A stretch of DNA of 64,000 nt from Actinomadura xylanilytica. Its GTDB lineage: Bacteria; Actinomycetota; Actinomycetes; Streptosporangiales; Streptosporangiaceae. A model generated the notes under the pieces. The model searched no databases, was not told the origin of the DNA, and saw only the letters and a list, made by a program, of their open reading frames with translations. Of this stretch, positions 61,725-64,000 are shown piece after piece. The translations under genes and the position numbers were made by a program. Location of the stretch: contig NZ_JASNWE010000003.1 of assembly GCF_030283145.1 (NCBI RefSeq), positions 248,001 through 312,000 on the forward strand, written 5' to 3'. The first letter of the stretch is position 1; each line of letters begins with the position of its first letter.

Positions 61725-63136
61725 GCGTCGCGCGCGACTCGATGGAGGCGGCGCGGGGCGTCGCCGATGCCGTGCTGTACGAGGGCTACCTGCTGTACCC
61801 GTACCGGGCGTCGGCGGCCAAGAACAAGGTCCGATGGCAGTTCGGGGTGCTGGTCCCGCCCGGGTTCACCGCGACCGGGGAGACGTCCGCCAGCCGCACC
61901 GAGTGCCTGATGGAGGCCGGTTCGGACGCGGTGCTGCGGCTCCGGCTGCGGTTCCTGCACGTCCAGGAGCGGCGGGTCGAGCCGGGCGGGGCGCTGGTCG
62001 TGGACGGCGTCGAGCACCGCACCTTCGACGAGGCCGCCGAGCACGAGATCGAGGCGGAGTTCCCGCTGGCCGCGCTGCTGGACGGCGGAGGGTCGGTCGA
62101 GCGCTCCGTGCCCGCGCGCCGGTCGGTCTCGCCGCTCGGGCCGGGCCGGGCCGTCCGGACCCGCCGGCCGCTGCGGATCGCGGTGGACGTCCGCGCCGAG
62201 CGGCTGCCCGGCCCGTACGGCGTGGTCAGGCTGGCGGTCCAGGTGGAGAACCGCACGCCGTGGAGCGGCGTCGACCGGGAGCGGGCGCTCCGCCGCTCCC
62301 TCGTCGCCGCGCACACCCTGCTGCACCTGTCCGGCGGGACGTTCCTGTCGCTGAGCGATCCGCCCGAGTGGGCCCGTCCGGCCGCGGCGGAGTGCCGCAA
62401 CGAGCACGTCTGGCCGGTGCTGATCGACGACGCCGTGCTGCTGTCCTCGCCGATCATCCTGGAGGACCGGCCGCGGATCGCGCCGGAGAGCCCCGGGGAC
62501 CTGTTCGACGCGACCGAGATCGACGAGATCCTGTCGCTGCGCACGCTCGCGCTCACCGACGCCGAGAAGCGGGAGGCGCGCGGCACCGATCCGCGCGCCG
62601 CCGAGATCATCGACCGGATCGACGCGATGCCGCCCGAGGTGCTGGACCGGCTGCACGGCGCGCTCCGCGCGGCCCCGCCCCGCCAGGGCTGGGACACCGT
62701 CCCCGGCGGCCCGGAAGGCGGCCCCGGCGGACCGGGCGGCGATCCGAACGGACCGACGGGCGCCCCGACCTGCCTGGTGGGCGATCCTGGCGGCCTGGTG
62801 GGCGATCCGGGCGCCGACGCCGACGCGGTCTTCCGCACCGCCGCGCCCTGGTGGGATCCCGGCGCCGACGCGTCGGTCTCGCCCGAGACCGACAGCGTCG
62901 TCATCGCAGGGACGGCGGTGGCGCGCGGGGCGAAGGTCCGGCTGCGTCCGCGGGGCAGGTCGGACGCGCAGGACATGTTCGTCGCGGACCGCGCCGCCAC
63001 CGTCGAGGCGGTCCTGTTCGACGTCGACGGCGTGACGCACCTGGCGGTCACGCTGGATGAGGACCCCGGCGCCGACCTGCGCCGCGCGCAGGGCCGCTTC
63101 CTCTACTTCACGCCCGAGGAGGTGGAACCGCTGTGA
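61721..63136 (+). CDS. Conserved hydrogenase-cluster protein of unknown function
   Basis: This 471-residue protein starts at GTG 61721. The N-terminal part (~1-330) begins VADAVLYEGYLLYPYRASAAKNKVRWQFGVLVPP and contains HTLLHLSGGTFLSLSDPPEWARPAAAECRNEHVWPVLI. A Gly/Pro-rich linker with a doubled LVGDPG motif (~residues 328-365) joins a C-terminal domain with VARGAKVRLRPRGRSDAQDMFVADRAATVEAVLFDVDGVTHLAVTLDEDPG. Such proteins accompany group 1h hydrogenases. I know no assigned function; a scaffold or assembly role is inference. It overlaps its neighbours on both sides. Confidence 0.78.
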   Translation: MSVARDSMEAARGVADAVLYEGYLLYPYRASAAKNKVRWQFGVLVPPGFTATGETSASRTECLMEAGSDAVLRLRLRFLHVQERRVEPGGALVVDGVEHRTFDEAAEHEIEAEFPLAALLDGGGSVERSVPARRSVSPLGPGRAVRTRRPLRIAVDVRAERLPGPYGVVRLAVQVENRTPWSGVDRERALRRSLVAAHTLLHLSGGTFLSLSDPPEWARPAAAECRNEHVWPVLIDDAVLLSSPIILEDRPRIAPESPGDLFDATEIDEILSLRTLALTDAEKREARGTDPRAAEIIDRIDAMPPEVLDRLHGALRAAPPRQGWDTVPGGPEGGPGGPGGDPNGPTGAPTCLVGDPGGLVGDPGADADAVFRTAAPWWDPGADASVSPETDSVVIAGTAVARGAKVRLRPRGRSDAQDMFVADRAATVEAVLFDVDGVTHLAVTLDEDPGADLRRAQGRFLYFTPEEVEPL

Positions 63137-63726
63137 AGGTGCTGGTCGCAGGGGTCGGCAACGTGTTCCTGTCCGACGACGGCTTCGGCGTCGAGGTGGC
63201 CCGCCGGCTGGCCCGGTGCGCGCTGCCGGACGGCGTGGACGTCGGCGACTTCGGCATCCGCGGGATCCACCTGGCCTACGAGCTGTCCGGCTACGACACC
63301 ACGATCCTGGTGGACGCCGCGCCGCGCGGCGGGCCGCCCGGGACCCTGTACGCGCTGGAGCTGGAGGAGGGCGAGCCCGGCACCGTGCTGGACGCCCACG
63401 GGATGACCCCGGACACCGTGCTGAACCTGGTGTCGCTGGTCAGCGGCGGGGAGCCCGGCGCGGCCGGGCGGGTGCTGCTGGTCGGCTGCGAGCCGGCCGG
63501 TGTCGAGCCCGGGATGGAGCTGAGCGAGGCGGTCTCGGCCGCCGTCGGGCCCGCCGTCGAGCTGGTCCGGAAACTGATCGAGGAGGAGCTCGATGTGGAA
63601 ACGCCTGATCCTGCTGGCGCTGCTGGTCGGCCTGGCGGTCCTGGTGGCGCAGTCGCTGCCGGACATCAAGCGGTATCTGAAGATCCGGGCGATGTGACCC
63701 CGGCGGAGAGGAGCGGACGTGCATGA
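63133..63726 (+). CDS. Hydrogenase maturation protease (HyaD/HoxM family)
   Basis: This 197-residue nickel-dependent endopeptidase has VLVAGVGNVFLSDDGFGVEVARRL (Asp/Glu-type metal site), DFGIRGIHLAYELSGYDTTILVDA and LDAHGMTPDTVLNLV with the metal-binding His. It should cut the tail of the large subunit after His571 once nickel is in place. GTG 63133 overlaps the previous stop. The last ~45 residues are Gly/Ala-rich and overlap another reading frame that encodes a 34-residue membrane peptide, so the true end may have drifted. Confidence 0.88.
   Translation: MKVLVAGVGNVFLSDDGFGVEVARRLARCALPDGVDVGDFGIRGIHLAYELSGYDTTILVDAAPRGGPPGTLYALELEEGEPGTVLDAHGMTPDTVLNLVSLVSGGEPGAAGRVLLVGCEPAGVEPGMELSEAVSAAVGPAVELVRKLIEEELDVETPDPAGAAGRPGGPGGAVAAGHQAVSEDPGDVTPAERSGRA
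63593..63697 (+). CDS. 34-residue single-helix membrane protein (DUF6893-like)
   Basis: ATG 63593, with GAGGAGG upstream, encodes WKRLILLALLVGLAVLVAQS then LPDIKRYLKIRAM and TGA at 63695. It is one transmembrane helix flanked by basic residues. It lies wholly inside the 3' part of the protease gene in another frame. Small proteins with this KRYLKIRxM ending are found at this position in actinobacterial hydrogenase clusters. A membrane anchor for the complex is possible. Confidence 0.7.
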   Translation: MWKRLILLALLVGLAVLVAQSLPDIKRYLKIRAM

Positions 63727-64000
63727 GGTGGGCATCGCCGAGTCGATCCTCGACGCGGTGGAGAAACGGGCCGGGGGACGTCCGGTGGCGCGGGTGCGGG
63801 TGCGCGCCGGGGCGCTGCTGCGGGTCGCCGGGCCGTCCATGGACCAGGCGTTCGAGCTGGTCTCGGCGGGCGGCGTGGCGGACCGGGCGGCGCTGGAGGT
63901 GGTGACGGTGCCGGCCGAGGTGGCCTGCCGGGCCTGCGGGCACCGCGCCGCGACCGAGGATCCGCTGACCGTCTGCCCCGCCTGTGGCGGGGCGGAGGTG
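63719..64000 (+). CDS. hypA: HypA nickel metallochaperone, 3' end beyond window
   Basis: The first 94 residues are seen. The protein starts at GTG 63719 as (M)HEVGIAESILDAVE, where His2 and Glu3 are the nickel ligands, and it has the zinc Cys pairs CRAC and CPAC separated by 17 residues. HypA passes nickel to the large subunit with HypB. GGAGAGGAG precedes the start, and the gene overlaps the protease end by 8 bases. Further hyp genes should follow outside the window. Confidence 0.93.
   Translation, partial: MHEVGIAESILDAVEKRAGGRPVARVRVRAGALLRVAGPSMDQAFELVSAGGVADRAALEVVTVPAEVACRACGHRAATEDPLTVCPACGGAEV

Overview
The window is high-GC DNA (roughly 70%) from a filamentous, spore-forming actinomycete. 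Evidence for this is an SsgA-like sporulation regulator, many GTG starts, an F420-type split-barrel oxidoreductase, polyphosphate glucokinase, and an actinobacterial high-affinity [NiFe] hydrogenase cluster. A Streptosporangiales/Thermomonosporaceae-type genome would fit, but the genus cannot be fixed from this sequence.

Layout. 1-6.65 kb is a decayed mobile-DNA zone. It holds the 3' part of a TIGR02679/DUF2399 protein, a broken IS3-type transposase, two 3'-terminal tRNA-Lys(UUU) fragments about 1.7 kb apart, a secreted protein, an APH-fold phosphotransferase, a superinfection-immunity-like protein, and remnants of integrative-element genes. The zone stops at an intact tRNA-Val(CAC). 6.9-15.5 kb is mostly housekeeping: membrane proteins, ssgB-like gene, soluble transhydrogenase, polyphosphate glucokinase coupled to a glycosidase, a PabC-type lyase, an ArsR regulator, and tRNA-Gly/Cys/Val.

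15.6-19.3 kb is a four-gene overlapping operon on the minus strand. It encodes a 199-residue protein with 10 cysteines, a DUF692 (MNIO) oxidase, a DUF2063 partner protein and a VioB-type ferritin-like protein. It looks like a ribosomally made, cysteine-modified product pathway and is the strongest candidate for an undescribed system here. 19.6-23.3 kb holds TerB, a cation efflux protein, a YegP-like protein and a catalase.

23.3-30.3 kb is a myo-inositol catabolic operon (iolA-iolD-iolB-aldolase-iolE) with a divergent GntR regulator. A LacI regulator follows. 31.6-37.3 kb is an autoregulated operon encoding a single-chain acyl-CoA carboxylase, an acyl-CoA ligase and a TetR repressor. A near-consensus promoter is followed directly by a 20-bp palindrome. 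37.4-43.7 kb has a secreted hydrolase-like protein, an ABC-F ATPase with a leader peptide and hairpin, an SDR, an MFS pump and a sirtuin.

43.8-55.2 kb is a cobalamin (corrin ring) region: a PPOX protein, cobL, cobM, cbiD, cobK, cobIJ, cobH, cobG, a B12 riboswitch and cobN. It mixes the oxygen-dependent CobG/CobN route with a CbiD-type C1-methyltransferase. 55.4-64.0 kb is a group 1h (formerly group 5) [NiFe]-hydrogenase cluster: two SIS proteins around a HypC-like protein, small and large subunits, a NifU-like protein, DUF5947, DUF6084, a conserved cluster protein, the maturation protease, a 34-residue membrane peptide, and HypA running off the end. Such enzymes oxidise atmospheric H2 and support persistence and sporulation in soil actinomycetes.
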